A stretch of 64,000 nucleotides of DNA, taken from contig JAUHWC010000004.1 of NCBI GenBank assembly GCA_030424845.1, forward strand, positions 310,001-374,000. Reading direction: 5' to 3'. Below, piece after piece: positions 49,423 through 58,703 of the stretch. The position numbers and the translations under genes were made by a program. Below the pieces are notes generated by a model. The model saw only the letters and a list, made by a program, of their open reading frames with translations. It searched no databases and had not been told where the DNA came from. How positions within the stretch are numbered: position 1 is the stretch's first letter; each line of letters starts with the position of its first letter. Source of the DNA: Alphaproteobacteria bacterium (lineage in GTDB: Bacteria; Pseudomonadota; Alphaproteobacteria; Sphingomonadales; Sphingomonadaceae).

Positions 49423-49545
49423 ATGAGCAAGGCCATCGCCCTTTCCCGCCAGATCACCTTCGACACGGTTGAAGCCGCGCGCTTCGCCATCGTTGCCGTG
49501 TGCGGTTGCAGCCTGATCGCTGCCGGCGCTGTCCTGCCCTTCTAG
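49423..49545 (+). CDS. 40-residue small membrane protein (candidate)
   Basis: MSKAIALSRQ then TFDTVEAARFAIVAVCGCSLI and a hydrophobic end (AAGAVLPF). One probable membrane helix in the second half. A short purine-rich AAAAGG lies about 10 bases upstream. Its TAG overlaps the stop of the convergent TauE gene in a shared CTAG. No family recognised; could be non-coding. Confidence 0.4.
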   Translation: MSKAIALSRQITFDTVEAARFAIVAVCGCSLIAAGAVLPF

Positions 49546-50270
49546 GCGAACAGCTTCCAGCACGCGGCCACGGCCGCAATTCCCAGAACCAGGGCCGTTG
49601 CCACTTGCCATTGGCGCGTGGTGACCTTGCCGAATGCCGCGTGGCCCAGCCAGTCACCCGCGAGAACCGGAACGAACAGGCAGGCGGCAAGCAGCATGTC
49701 CGCCGCCGATCCCACGCCCCGCCACAGGAAAATCGCGGCCGAAACCGGGGTGAGCACCAGGAATATTGCCATCATGCTGGCGCGCGCCGCCCTGGGCTCA
49801 AGCCGCCCGCGCAGGTAGAACGGCCCCATGCCCGGCCCCGGCATGCCGGCAAAGCCTCCCAGGAATCCGGTGAAGAAGCCGGAAACGGCCATGGCCGGCC
49901 TGCGGGCCAGCCGAAACGGGCCCAGCGGCACCACCACCAGCACGAAGGCCCCCAGCGAAACCAGCGCAATCAGTACGCGCGCCCAGTCCGCCGGCAGGGC
50001 GGTAAGCGCCCACAGGCCCAGGGGCGTGCAGGCAATTGCGATGGCGGTAATGGGAATGGCCGAGCGATCCGCATCGCGGCGGATGCGGCCGATATCGGTC
50101 AAGCCGATGAGGAACAGCGAAACCAGCCCGACAAACACGGCCAATTGCGGGGCGATGGCCAGTTGCAGCACCGGAACCAGCACGACCGACAGGCCAAAGC
50201 CCGCCAGGCCGCGCACGAAGCCGGCCGCCAGCGCAGCAATGATCGCCGCGCCCCATGCCTCGGGCGGCAA
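49542..50270 (-). CDS. sulfite exporter TauE/SafE-family membrane protein
   Basis: 242 residues with about seven membrane helices in two similar halves. The first repeat, ALAAGFVRGLAGFGLSVVLVP, and the second, GFFTGFLGGFAGMPGPGMGP, show the Gly-rich G-x-x-G-G/A-x-G signature of TauE/SafE permeases. The exported anion is unknown. It lies 22 bases downstream of thrS on the same strand and may share its transcript. Confidence 0.88.
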   Translation of the reverse strand: MPPEAWGAAIIAALAAGFVRGLAGFGLSVVLVPVLQLAIAPQLAVFVGLVSLFLIGLTDIGRIRRDADRSAIPITAIAIACTPLGLWALTALPADWARVLIALVSLGAFVLVVVPLGPFRLARRPAMAVSGFFTGFLGGFAGMPGPGMGPFYLRGRLEPRAARASMMAIFLVLTPVSAAIFLWRGVGSAADMLLAACLFVPVLAGDWLGHAAFGKVTTRQWQVATALVLGIAAVAACWKLFA

Positions 50271-50292
50271 ATGCGGCAGGAGCTCGCCCAGG

Positions 50293-52296
50293 CTATTTGC
50301 TCTTCAGGTCAGGCGCGGTCGCCGCATCCTTGAGCAGGGCAACAGCTTCATCCAGCTTGAGGAACTGCTGCTGCTTCTCGCCCAGCGTGCGCAGCGCGAC
50401 CGTGCCTTCCTCCGCCTCGCGCTTGCCCAGCACGAGGATGTAGGGGACCTTGGCGTGGCTGTGTTCGCGCACCTTGTAGTTGATGGATTCGTTGCGGAAG
50501 TCCGTCTCCACCCGGATGCCGAGCGCGGCCAGCTGGTCCGCCACCTTCTGCCCATAGGCATCGGCGTCGGAAACGATGGTGGCGACCACGGCCTGCACCG
50601 GGGCAAGCCATGCCGGCACGCGGCCTGCGAAATGTTCGATAAGGATACCGATGAAACGCTCATAGGAACCGAAGATCGCGCGGTGCAGCATGACCGGGCG
50701 ATGCTTCTCGCCATCCTCGCCGATATAGGTCGCATCGAGGCGTTCGGGCAGCACGCGGTCGGACTGGATCGTGCCCACCTGCCAGGTGCGGCCGATGGCA
50801 TCGGTCAGGTGCCATTCCAGCTTGGGCGCATAGAACGCCCCTTCGCCGGGCAGTTCCTCCCAGCCGAACTCCTCGGTCGCCATGCCGGCATCGCGCACGG
50901 CCTGGCGCAGCTCTTCCTCGGCCTTGTCCCAGTCCGCATCGGAACCGAAGCGCTGTTCGGGGCGCAGGGCCAGCTTGATCTCGTAGGTGAAGCCGAAGTC
51001 CTTGTAGATCCGGTCCGCCAGCTCGCAGAAGGCGCGCACTTCGGACACGATCTGGTCCTCGCGGCAGAAGATGTGCGCATCGTCCTGCGTGAACTGGCGC
51101 ACGCGCATCAGGCCGTGCAGTGCGCCATGCGGTTCGTTGCGGTGGCAGCATCCGTTCTCGTACAGGCGGATGGGCAGCTCGCGATAGGAGGTGATGCCCT
51201 GCTTGAAGACCTGCACATGGGCCGGGCAGTTCATCGGCTTCAGCGCCATCCAGTCCGCATCGTCGGACACGATCGGGCCGTCATCCTCGGTGTTCGGCAC
51301 CTCGTCGGGGATGACGAACATGTTTTCGCGATACTTGCCCCAGTGGCCGGATTTCTCCCACTGGCGGGCATCCATCACCTGCGGCGTCTTGATTTCCTGG
51401 TAGCCGGCAGCGTCGATCGCGCGGCGCATGTAGGCCTCCAGCTCGCGCCAGATCTTGTAGCCATTGGGATGCCAGAAGACAGAGCCATGCGCCTCTTCCT
51501 GCAGGTGGAACAGGTCCATCTCGCGGCCCAGCTTGCGGTGGTCGCGCTTGGCGGCCTCTTCCAGCCGCGTGAGGTGTTCGTTGAGCTGCTTCTTGTTGAG
51601 CCAGCCGGTACCGTAGATGCGCGTCAGCTGCGCATTCTTCTGGTCACCGCGCCAGTAAGCCCCGGCAACACGCATCAGCTTGAAGGCCTGCGGGTCGAGC
51701 TTGCCGGTGGAAGGCAGATGCGGACCGCGGCACATGTCCAGCCAGTCATCGCCTGACCAGTAGACCGTCAGTTCCTCGCCTTCCGGCAGTTCCTTCGCCC
51801 ATTCGGCCTTGAAGCTCTCGCCATCGGCTTCCCACTTGGCGATCAGGTCCGCCCGGCTCCACGCCTCACGGCGCAGCGGCTTGTCGGCCTTGATGATCTC
51901 GCGCATCTTTTCCTCGATGGCGGGCAGGTCATCCATGCCGAAAGGCTCGCGACTGGCAGGGGCCATCACGTCATAATAGAAGCCATCGTCGGTCGCCGGG
52001 CCGAAGGTGATCTGCGTGCCCGGCCACAAGGCCTGCACCGCTTCCGCCAGCACATGGGCATAGTCGTGCCGCGCCAGTTCGAGCGCGTCTTCCTCGTCGC
52101 GAGAGGTGACCAGCGCCAGTTCGGCATCGCCATCGAAGGGGCGGGTGAGGTCGCGCAATTCCCCGTCCACGCGCGCGGCAATCGCGGCCTTGGCAAGGCC
52201 GGGGCCGATCGCTGCCGCGACATCGGCAGGCGTCGAGCCCGCGGGCATCTCGCGCACCGAACCATCGGGAAGGCTGATCTTCAACAACTCGCTCAT
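50293..52296 (-). CDS. thrS: threonyl-tRNA synthetase
   Basis: 667 residues, complete: N-terminal TGS domain ([20 protein letters not shown]), editing domain, with the [16 protein letters not shown]-type H-x-x-x-H region, and a class II catalytic core with zinc-site MNCPAHV and motif 2-like [15 protein letters not shown], then the anticodon-binding domain ending KLDEAVALL. Normal length. Upstream is an unusual 135-base leader containing RNA stems and a threonine-rich mini-ORF (52432-52506), which suggests attenuation by charged tRNA-Thr. Confidence 0.97.
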   Translation of the reverse strand: MSELLKISLPDGSVREMPAGSTPADVAAAIGPGLAKAAIAARVDGELRDLTRPFDGDAELALVTSRDEEDALELARHDYAHVLAEAVQALWPGTQITFGPATDDGFYYDVMAPASREPFGMDDLPAIEEKMREIIKADKPLRREAWSRADLIAKWEADGESFKAEWAKELPEGEELTVYWSGDDWLDMCRGPHLPSTGKLDPQAFKLMRVAGAYWRGDQKNAQLTRIYGTGWLNKKQLNEHLTRLEEAAKRDHRKLGREMDLFHLQEEAHGSVFWHPNGYKIWRELEAYMRRAIDAAGYQEIKTPQVMDARQWEKSGHWGKYRENMFVIPDEVPNTEDDGPIVSDDADWMALKPMNCPAHVQVFKQGITSYRELPIRLYENGCCHRNEPHGALHGLMRVRQFTQDDAHIFCREDQIVSEVRAFCELADRIYKDFGFTYEIKLALRPEQRFGSDADWDKAEEELRQAVRDAGMATEEFGWEELPGEGAFYAPKLEWHLTDAIGRTWQVGTIQSDRVLPERLDATYIGEDGEKHRPVMLHRAIFGSYERFIGILIEHFAGRVPAWLAPVQAVVATIVSDADAYGQKVADQLAALGIRVETDFRNESINYKVREHSHAKVPYILVLGKREAEEGTVALRTLGEKQQQFLKLDEAVALLKDAATAPDLKSK

Positions 52297-52431
52297 CGAA
52301 ACTCGCTCTCAAATTCACTGCGACGCGCCATGGCATAGAGCGGCGCGCACGCAAAGGGGCGGCGTCAGAGTATGGGCAGTTTCGGGTAGCAGACGCCGCG
52401 CCACCCGAAGCCGGGTGGCGGCAGTCGCGTA
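52297..52431 (-). promoter_or_regulatory. putative thrS attenuator leader RNA
   Basis: Read on the minus strand. After the leader-peptide stop a hairpin of nine or more base pairs forms (CGCCACCCG with CGGGTGGCG, GCTT-type loop, 52402-52424 region). A second stem (GCGGCGTC with GACGCCGC) is followed by CCCTTT. The distal arm GCCGCCCC is also perfectly complementary to GGGGCGGC inside the end of the leader ORF, so alternative folds are possible. The T-run is short, so termination may be weak or the control may be on ribosome access. Confidence 0.5.
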
Positions 52432-52506
52432 TCAGGCCACGACCAGCCGCCCCCGGCAAGGCGGGGTGGTAGTGGTTGTGGTGGTGATGGTGCGCTGCTG
52501 CATCAT
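52432..52506 (-). CDS. threonine-rich leader peptide of thrS
   Basis: 24 residues: MMQQRTITTTTTTTPPCRGR, then LVVA. Eight of residues 6-14 are Thr (codons ACC, ACA and ACT mixed, one Ile between), a classic sensor for charged tRNA-Thr. The mix of synonymous codons argues against a simple nucleotide repeat. The ATG is about 10 bases below a promoter, so the ORF is nearly leaderless. It resembles ThrL of gammaproteobacterial thr operons in composition, not in sequence. Confidence 0.68.
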   Translation of the reverse strand: MMQQRTITTTTTTTPPCRGRLVVA

Positions 52507-52516
52507 GACGGGACAC

Positions 52517-52545
52517 CATATAGGGCGCGAATCCTGCAAAGTCAC
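52517..52545 (-). promoter_or_regulatory. promoter of the thrS leader
   Basis: Minus strand GTGACT (52545-52540), exactly 17 bases, TATATG (52522-52517). The predicted start is near 52510, only about four bases before the leader-peptide ATG. Leaderless or nearly leaderless leader ORFs are known for alphaproteobacterial trp attenuators. Confidence 0.5.
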
Positions 52546-52616
52546 TAAGCCAGAACATGGGGTCTGCAACAGAGGCCCCTTGGCGCTGGCCGCATGAAAG
52601 GCCATGTTGGTGCGCA

Positions 52617-53354
52617 ATGAGTGGAACCGACACACAATTCGCCGAGATGGCAGGCCGCCGCATCGCCTTTCGCCATGCCCCCGGCACGGGCCCTGCCATC
52701 ATCTTCCTGCCCGGCTACATGTCGGACATGGCGGGCGGCAAGGCCACCGCGATCTTCGACTGGTGCATGGCCACGGGGCGCGAATGCCTGTTGATGGACT
52801 ATTCCGGCTGCGGCGAGAGTCCCGGCGACTTTGCTGAAGGCACGCTGTCGCGCTGGCGCGAGGAAGTGGTGGGGCTGGTGCAGCAGGAAATCCGCAGCGA
52901 ACGCGTGGTCATCACCGGGTCTTCCATGGGAGGCTGGCTGATGCTGCTGGTGGCGCAAGCACTCGAAAAACCGGTGGCCGGGCTGGTGGGCATTGCCGCG
53001 GCGCCCGATTTCACCAGTTGGGGTTATTCCGCCGAGCAGAAGGCCGCTCTCGCCAACGGTGAGACGATCTACGAGGATAGCGATTACGGCTATGACCCCA
53101 TGCCCACCCATCCCGGCTTCTGGGCAGATGGCGAAGCACAATTGCAGCTAGGTGGCGAGATCGGGCTTTCCTGCCCGGTTCGCCTGCTGCACGGCCAGGA
53201 GGATGCCGATGTGCCGCCTGAGACATCGCTGCGCCTTGCCGCGGCGCTGCGTTCAGAGGACGTGCAGGTGACGCTGGTCAAGGGCGGGGACCACCGCCTG
53301 TCGAGTGAAAGCGATATTGCCTTGCTGCTGCGGACGGTGGCATCGATCCACTGA
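52617..53354 (+). CDS. alpha/beta-fold hydrolase
   Basis: 245 residues. Nucleophile elbow GSSMGG with S103, oxyanion-side GYMSDMAGGKA, a D in GQEDADVPPE and the catalytic His H226 in GGDHRLS complete the triad. FLPGYMSDM and YSGCGESPGDF resemble carboxylesterases of the palmitoyl-ACP/fusogen-type YpfH-like group; the substrate is unknown. Start at the ATG at 52617; a longer frame reads into the thrS promoter region. First gene of a short operon with the TPR protein (16 bases downstream). Confidence 0.87.
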   Translation: MSGTDTQFAEMAGRRIAFRHAPGTGPAIIFLPGYMSDMAGGKATAIFDWCMATGRECLLMDYSGCGESPGDFAEGTLSRWREEVVGLVQQEIRSERVVITGSSMGGWLMLLVAQALEKPVAGLVGIAAAPDFTSWGYSAEQKAALANGETIYEDSDYGYDPMPTHPGFWADGEAQLQLGGEIGLSCPVRLLHGQEDADVPPETSLRLAAALRSEDVQVTLVKGGDHRLSSESDIALLLRTVASIH

Positions 53355-53370
53355 ACGGACCCGCAAAACC

Positions 53371-54165
53371 ATGCCCGCACTTCTTGCCGCCACGCTGATC
53401 CTCGCCCAGGCCACTGCTCCAGAAGCTGCCATCCCGGCTGCCTTGCCGACGGTGGAGGATGATCGTTTGCTGGCCTGCAAGCGCGAGGCGCGCAGTGATC
53501 CGGCGCAGGCAATCAATACGGCGGTGGAATGGTTGCAGGGCACATCCGGGCCGCCCGCCAGCCTGCCGCAGGAATGCCTTGGCTTTGCCTACATGGGGAT
53601 CCTGCGCTGGCAGGCGGCGAAGGACAGTTTCGTGCTGGCGCGCGATTCCCGGGTGTTTGACGATCATGCCGAGCGCGCCCGCCTTGGTGCGATGGCTGGC
53701 AATGCGGCCCTGGCGGGCGATGCCAATGGCCAGGCTCTGGTGCTGCTGCAAACCGCGCAGGACGATGCCATCGCCGCGCAGGACCGTGTAATGGCCGGCC
53801 AGATCGCCTCGGAAAAGGCGCGGGCGCTGGTCGGGCTCGGCCGCACAACGGATGCGGCAACTGCACTGGAGGAGGCGCGCGACCTTGCCCCGCAGAACGC
53901 GGAAGTCTGGCTGCTTTCGGCCACGCTGGCGCGGCGCATGGATGACCTGCCCACCGCGCAGGGGTGGATCGAAACCGCAGCCGGCCTTGATCCGGCCAAT
54001 CCGTCCATCGGGCTGGAAGCGGGCGTGATCGCCGCGCTTGCCGGGTTCCCGGAAGCCGCGCGCGACAGCTGGCTTTCGGTTATTGCCACGGCGGGCAGCA
54101 CGCCGCAGGCGGAAACCGCCCGCGGCTATCTTGAACAACTGGGAGTGGAAGTCCCCCCACGATGA
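53371..54165 (+). CDS. exported TPR protein
   Basis: 264 residues. A short hydrophobic start (LLAATLILAQATAPEAA) looks like a signal peptide. The rest consists of helix pairs; the last three units (ALVGLGRTTDAATALEEARD, then LLSATLARRMDDLPTAQGWI, then IAALAGFPEAARDSWLSVI) are clear TPR-type repeats. Probably a periplasmic scaffold of unknown partner. The stop overlaps the ATG of the next gene (ATGA). Confidence 0.82.
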   Translation: MPALLAATLILAQATAPEAAIPAALPTVEDDRLLACKREARSDPAQAINTAVEWLQGTSGPPASLPQECLGFAYMGILRWQAAKDSFVLARDSRVFDDHAERARLGAMAGNAALAGDANGQALVLLQTAQDDAIAAQDRVMAGQIASEKARALVGLGRTTDAATALEEARDLAPQNAEVWLLSATLARRMDDLPTAQGWIETAAGLDPANPSIGLEAGVIAALAGFPEAARDSWLSVIATAGSTPQAETARGYLEQLGVEVPPR

Positions 54166-55145
54166 CACCCTTGTCCGTCCTTGACCTTGTCCCCATTCGC
54201 GAAGGCTCCGATGTCTCGACCGCACTGGCCGAAGCCGGCGCACTGGCCAAAGTGGCGGAAGAGGCAGGATACAAGCGCTTCTGGGTGGCAGAGCATCATG
54301 CAACGCCAGGCATCGCCGGGGGCGCGACTTCGGTGGTGATTGCCCATATCGGCCATTGCACCAGCACGATCCGCATCGGGGCCGGCGGCATCATGCTGCC
54401 CAACCACAACCCTTTCGTGATTGCCGAACAGTTCGGTGCACTGGACGGCCTGTTCCCCGGCCGGGTGGACCTAGGCCTGGGCCGTGCGCCGGGCGCAGCG
54501 CCGGTGCTTGGCCAGGCGCTGCGCAAGGACCTGTCCCGCGCCGCTGAATACTTCCCGCAAGACGTGGTGGAACTGCGCGCCTTGCTGACAGGCGATATCG
54601 ACCTGCCGATCACCGCCACCCCCGGCCTGGGAGCCAAGGTGGAGATGTGGATGCTGGGCTCCAGCCTGTTCGGGGCGCAGCTCGCCGCACGGCTGGGCAT
54701 GCCCTATGCCTTTGCCAGCCATTTCGCGCCTGATCACCTCGATGCGGCATTGCAGGCCTATCGCTCGCAATTCCGCCCTTCGGACTATCTGGATGCGCCC
54801 CACGCGATGGCGGCGATGACGGTGATCTGCGCGGACACCGATGAAGAGGCGCGGTTGCTCGCCTCGTCACAGGACCAGTCCTTCGTAACGCTGCGAACCG
54901 GCGATCCCGGCAAGCTGCCGCCGCCCGTCCCCGGCTATCGCGACAGCCTCGACATGACGGCAAGGGCCATGCTCGAACGCATGGACGTTGCCCGCGCCGT
55001 CGGTTCGCCGCAAACCGTGCGCGAGAAGATGGGCCGTTTCATCGAGCGGACGCAAGCGGACGAGATCATCGTTTCCGGCGCGACATTCGATCCACTGGCT
55101 CGGCAGGAATCGCTGCGGCTGACCGTGTCGGCCCTCACCGCATAA
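54162..55145 (+). CDS. LLM-class flavin-dependent oxidoreductase
   Basis: 327 residues, luciferase-like monooxygenase of the YhbW-type group. Visible: LVPIREGSDVSTALAEAGAL near the start, YKRFWVAEHHATPGIAGGA, the central GGIMLPNHNPFVIAEQFGAL, and PGRVDLGLGRAPG, the family signature. Unlike the gene at 5.4-6.4 kb it belongs to the shorter branch. The substrate is unknown. Translationally coupled to the TPR gene. Confidence 0.88.
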   Translation: MTPLSVLDLVPIREGSDVSTALAEAGALAKVAEEAGYKRFWVAEHHATPGIAGGATSVVIAHIGHCTSTIRIGAGGIMLPNHNPFVIAEQFGALDGLFPGRVDLGLGRAPGAAPVLGQALRKDLSRAAEYFPQDVVELRALLTGDIDLPITATPGLGAKVEMWMLGSSLFGAQLAARLGMPYAFASHFAPDHLDAALQAYRSQFRPSDYLDAPHAMAAMTVICADTDEEARLLASSQDQSFVTLRTGDPGKLPPPVPGYRDSLDMTARAMLERMDVARAVGSPQTVREKMGRFIERTQADEIIVSGATFDPLARQESLRLTVSALTA

Positions 55146-55238
55146 AATAGTTTCACTCTTTACCAGTTTTCGGGTGCCTTCTCCATTGCGAAGGGCTAGA
55201 GGTCGTCTCCGGGAATTGCCGGAACGCCCGGCGCTATC

Positions 55239-55346
55239 ATGGGTTTGACCTGTGTACTCGGGTCGAAGGGAGAGGCCAGCGCCCCCGTCGCACCCGCAGG
55301 CTTGGCCCAGATTGCCAGCCAGGCACGCAACCTGTTGCAGGAGTAG
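55239..55346 (+). CDS. 35-residue ORF in the gap before the ferredoxin reductase (weak)
   Basis: ATG at 55239 to TAG at 55346: MGLTCVLGSKGEASAPVAPA and then a helical AQIASQARNLLQE end. No clear ribosome site and no known relative. Included because the 252-base gap otherwise holds nothing I can name. Confidence 0.2.
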   Translation: MGLTCVLGSKGEASAPVAPAGLAQIASQARNLLQE

Positions 55347-55397
55347 CCTGAGGCTCGGCGCTTGACCTTGCGCGCGATAACGGCAAATCCCTAAGCC

Positions 55398-56624
55398 ATG
55401 GATAGTAGTGACGTTGTCATCGTCGGCACCGGGCACGGCGGCGCGCAAGCGGCGATTGCCCTGCGCCAGAACGGATTCGAGGGTTCGATCCTGCTGGTCG
55501 GCCGCGACAGTGCGCCGCCTTATGAGCGGCCGCCGCTGTCGAAGGAATATCTCGCCGGGGAAAAGCCGTTCGAAAGGCTGCTGATCCGTCCGGAGAATTT
55601 CTGGGCGGAAAAGGACATACAGCTGATGCTGGGAACCACCGTGACCCGCATCGATCCGCTGATGAAAGAGATGACGCTGACAAAGGGCGGGCCGATTCGC
55701 TACGGCAGGCTGATCTGGGCAGCCGGTGGCGATGCCCGACGGCTGGATTGCCCCGGGGCGCATCTCGAAGGCATCCACGCGGTGCGCCACAAGCCCGATG
55801 TCGACGCGATGATGGCTGACCTCGAAGGAGGCGCGAAGCGCGTGGTGGTGATCGGCGGTGGCTACATCGGGCTGGAAGCGGCAGCGGTGCTGACCAAGTT
55901 CGATTGCAAGGTCACGGTGGTCGAATTCCAGGACCACGTCCTGGCGCGCGTCGCCGGCGAGGACCTGTCCCGCTTTTTCGAGGAAGAGCATCGTCGCCAC
56001 GGGGTGGATATCCGCCTTGGCACCGGCGTGGAAAGCATCCTCGGTGATGGCGATCGCGTAACCGGCGTGAAACTATCCACCGGGGAGGAGATCCCGTGCG
56101 AGATGGTGGTGGCCGGAATCGGCATCGTGCCGGCTGTCGGCCCGTTGATTGCGGCTGGCGCTAGCGGCGCGAACGGCGTGGACGTGGACGAGTTCTGCCG
56201 CACCAGCCTGGAAGATGTCTACGCCGTGGGCGACTGTGCCGCACACGCCAACCCCTACGCCGATGGCGAGGTGATCCGGCTCGAAAGCGTCCAGAACGCC
56301 AACGACATGGCAACTACCGCGGCGAAGGACATTTGCGGCAAGGGCGAACCTTACGAGGCGATGCCGTGGTTCTGGTCCAACCAGTATGACATCCGGCTGC
56401 AGACGGCGGGGCTGAGCACCGGCCATGACCAGACAGTGCTGCGCGGAGACCCGGCAAGCCGCAGCTTTTCGGTCATATACCTGAAGGATCGCCATGTGGT
56501 CGCCGTGGATGCGGTGAACATGGTGAAGGATTATGCCCAAGGCCAGAAGCTGGTGAAGGAACGGCGCGAGATTGATCCGGAGCAGTTGGCCAATACCGCC
56601 ATCCCGCTAAAGGAAATGCGCTGA
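55398..56624 (+). CDS. NAD(P)/FAD-dependent oxidoreductase, ferredoxin reductase type
   Basis: 408 residues. FAD site [19 protein letters not shown] at the start, NAD site [17 protein letters not shown] at about residue 150, and [14 protein letters not shown] near the C-terminal FAD contact. The fold and the [14 protein letters not shown] segment match the rubredoxin/putidaredoxin reductase family that feeds cytochrome P450 or dioxygenase systems. No ferredoxin or P450 gene is adjacent. Confidence 0.88.
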   Translation: MDSSDVVIVGTGHGGAQAAIALRQNGFEGSILLVGRDSAPPYERPPLSKEYLAGEKPFERLLIRPENFWAEKDIQLMLGTTVTRIDPLMKEMTLTKGGPIRYGRLIWAAGGDARRLDCPGAHLEGIHAVRHKPDVDAMMADLEGGAKRVVVIGGGYIGLEAAAVLTKFDCKVTVVEFQDHVLARVAGEDLSRFFEEEHRRHGVDIRLGTGVESILGDGDRVTGVKLSTGEEIPCEMVVAGIGIVPAVGPLIAAGASGANGVDVDEFCRTSLEDVYAVGDCAAHANPYADGEVIRLESVQNANDMATTAAKDICGKGEPYEAMPWFWSNQYDIRLQTAGLSTGHDQTVLRGDPASRSFSVIYLKDRHVVAVDAVNMVKDYAQGQKLVKERREIDPEQLANTAIPLKEMR

Positions 56625-56628
56625 AGCC

Positions 56629-57699
56629 CTAGAGCGCGCGCAGCCGCTGCGCGGCCCATTCCGCCGCCTCGGCCACGACCGGATCGGGATCGCCGCAAAG
56701 TTCCTCCACTCGCGGCAGCAAGGCGGCATTGCCGCTGTTGCCCGCTGCAACCAGGCAGTTGCGCACAAAGCGGTCGCGCCCGGTGCGCTTGACAGGCGAA
56801 CCGGAGAATTTTGCCCGGAAGGCAGCATCGTCCAGCGCCAGCAGTTCCGCCAGCAACGGCTCTACCAGCTCTTCGCGCGGGGTGAGCGCGCGGTGGCGCG
56901 CAGCAGCTTGGGCAAACTTGTTCCATGGACACACGGCCAGGCAATCGTCGCAGCCATAGATGCGGTTTCCCATCGCCTCGCGAAATTCGTGCGGGATCGG
57001 CCCCTTGTGCTCGATGGTCAAATAGGATAAACATCTTCTTGCATCTAACCGGTATGGTTCTATAAAGGCATCGGTCGGACATGCTGCCTGGCAGGCCGTG
57101 CAGGAGCCGCAACGGTCCTCATGCGGCTCGTCTGGCACGAAGGGCAGCGTGCAGTAGATCGCGCCGAGGAACAGCCAGTTGCCATGCTCACGGCTCAGCA
57201 GGTTGGTGTGCTTGCCCTGCCAGCCGATACCGGCAGCCGCCGCCAGCGGCTTTTCCATCACCGGTGCCGTGTCGACAAAGACCTTCAGCGCCACCTCGAT
57301 AGCCTGCTTCTCGGCTTCGGCCACCAGCCAGCGGGCCAGCGCCTTCTCGGCCTTCTTCACGACATCGTGGTAGTCCCGGCCTTGCGCATAGACCGAAATG
57401 CGCGCCTTCTCGCCGTCGCCTTCGAGCGCCAGCGGATCGCCATCGGGGGCATAGGACATCGCCAGGGAGATCACGCTTTGCGCCTCGGGCCACATGCTCT
57501 GCGGCCCCTGGCGAACCTCAGCGCGATCCTTCATCCATTGCATGGTCGCATGGAAGCCCTCGCCCAGCCAGTCATGCAAACGCCGGGCGCGGACGGGATC
57601 GTCGGCGGCCGGGGCAAAGCCGATGGCGGCAAAGCCCAGCTCCGCCGCCTTGTCCCGCAACCCTTGCTGAAGGGACGAGATGACCTGCGCGTTAACCAT
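56629..57699 (-). CDS. queG: epoxyqueuosine reductase
   Basis: 356 residues; last step of queuosine tRNA modification, cobalamin- and Fe-S-dependent. N-terminal DUF1730-like domain, then two 4Fe-4S clusters ([12 protein letters not shown] and [12 protein letters not shown]), and C-terminal HEAT-like helices ending in [11 protein letters not shown]. Normal length and order. Converges with the ferredoxin reductase gene (four bases between stops). Confidence 0.94.
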   Translation of the reverse strand: MVNAQVISSLQQGLRDKAAELGFAAIGFAPAADDPVRARRLHDWLGEGFHATMQWMKDRAEVRQGPQSMWPEAQSVISLAMSYAPDGDPLALEGDGEKARISVYAQGRDYHDVVKKAEKALARWLVAEAEKQAIEVALKVFVDTAPVMEKPLAAAAGIGWQGKHTNLLSREHGNWLFLGAIYCTLPFVPDEPHEDRCGSCTACQAACPTDAFIEPYRLDARRCLSYLTIEHKGPIPHEFREAMGNRIYGCDDCLAVCPWNKFAQAAARHRALTPREELVEPLLAELLALDDAAFRAKFSGSPVKRTGRDRFVRNCLVAAGNSGNAALLPRVEELCGDPDPVVAEAAEWAAQRLRAL

Positions 57700-57743
57700 A
57701 AACGATCTTGTTAGCGTTCATGGTTAGCCTGTAACCCCTGCGC

Positions 57744-58703
57744 ATGGACAATGCGACCAGCGAACAGGCGGAACCCGCAATTATCGCGCGCGGACTGGTG
57801 AAGCGTTTCGACGATACGCTTGCCGTCGACGGCGTGGACATAACCGTGCGCCGGGGATCCATCACCGGCATCCTCGGCCCCAACGGCGCGGGCAAGACCA
57901 CGACCTTGCGGATGCTGCTGGGCATCATCGATCCGGACGAGGGCGAACGGCGCGTTCTGGGCCATGAGAATCCCAAGGATGTCGCACGCCTGATCGGCTA
58001 TCTTCCGGAGGAGCGCGGCCTCTACGCCGCGATGAAGGCGATCGAGGCGATTGCCTTCATGGGCGCGCTGCGCGGCCTGCCGCTTGCAGACGGGCGAAGG
58101 CGGGGGCGCGAACTGCTGGAACAGTATGGCCTGGAACATGCCGCCGAACGGGAGATTCGCCAGCTTTCCAAGGGCATGGCGCAGATCGTGCAACTGCTAG
58201 GCACGCTGGTGCACGAGCCGCAGATCGTGGTGCTCGACGAGCCGTTCTCCGGCCTCGATGCGATCAAGCAGAGCAAGCTGGAGGTTCTGATCCGCAGCCT
58301 GGCTGACAAGGGCGTGACGGTGATCTTCTCCACCCACGTCATCGCCCATGCGGAACGGCTTTGCGAAGCAATCGCGATCATCGCCGGCGGCAAGGTGCCC
58401 TTTGCCGGCCGTGTGGACGACGCGCGTGATCGCATACCCGCGCAGGTGCGGCTGGAAACCAGCGCCGAAGAGGGTCCATGGCGCGACGCCCTGCCCGCCG
58501 ATACCCGGCGCGTGGGCCAGTTCTGGTATTTCCCCCTGCCCGAAAGCGGCATCGAGCCGCTGCTCCGTGCGCTGATCGATGGCAATGCAGGTATCCAGTC
58601 GCTCAGCATCGAGCGCGCCGGACTGCATGATGCCTTTGTCGCCATTGCCGGCGAGGCTGCCGCGGCGGACATGGTCACCACTCCCGAAAGCGAGGACGCG
58701 TGA
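57744..58703 (+). CDS. ABC transporter ATP-binding protein, Nat/DRI type
   Basis: 319 residues. Walker A GPNGAGKTT, Q-loop, signature LSKGMAQIVQLL, Walker B IVVLDEPFSGLD and HVIAHAERLCEAI give a complete ATPase; the C-terminal extension (about 225-310) is of the type found in sodium/drug exporters such as NatA. It overlaps the permease by one base. Substrate unknown. Confidence 0.9.
   Translation: MDNATSEQAEPAIIARGLVKRFDDTLAVDGVDITVRRGSITGILGPNGAGKTTTLRMLLGIIDPDEGERRVLGHENPKDVARLIGYLPEERGLYAAMKAIEAIAFMGALRGLPLADGRRRGRELLEQYGLEHAAEREIRQLSKGMAQIVQLLGTLVHEPQIVVLDEPFSGLDAIKQSKLEVLIRSLADKGVTVIFSTHVIAHAERLCEAIAIIAGGKVPFAGRVDDARDRIPAQVRLETSAEEGPWRDALPADTRRVGQFWYFPLPESGIEPLLRALIDGNAGIQSLSIERAGLHDAFVAIAGEAAAADMVTTPESEDA

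Noticed and set aside
52461-52495. The GT-rich stretch as a simple microsatellite
   Set aside because: The units are irregular, and synonymous Thr codons alternate while the reading frame stays Thr; this looks like coding constraint rather than slippage.
52297-52550. T-box riboswitch for thrS
   Set aside because: No specifier loop/antiterminator architecture with a TGGN bulge was found, and T-boxes are essentially absent from alphaproteobacteria; the leader-peptide model explains the region better.
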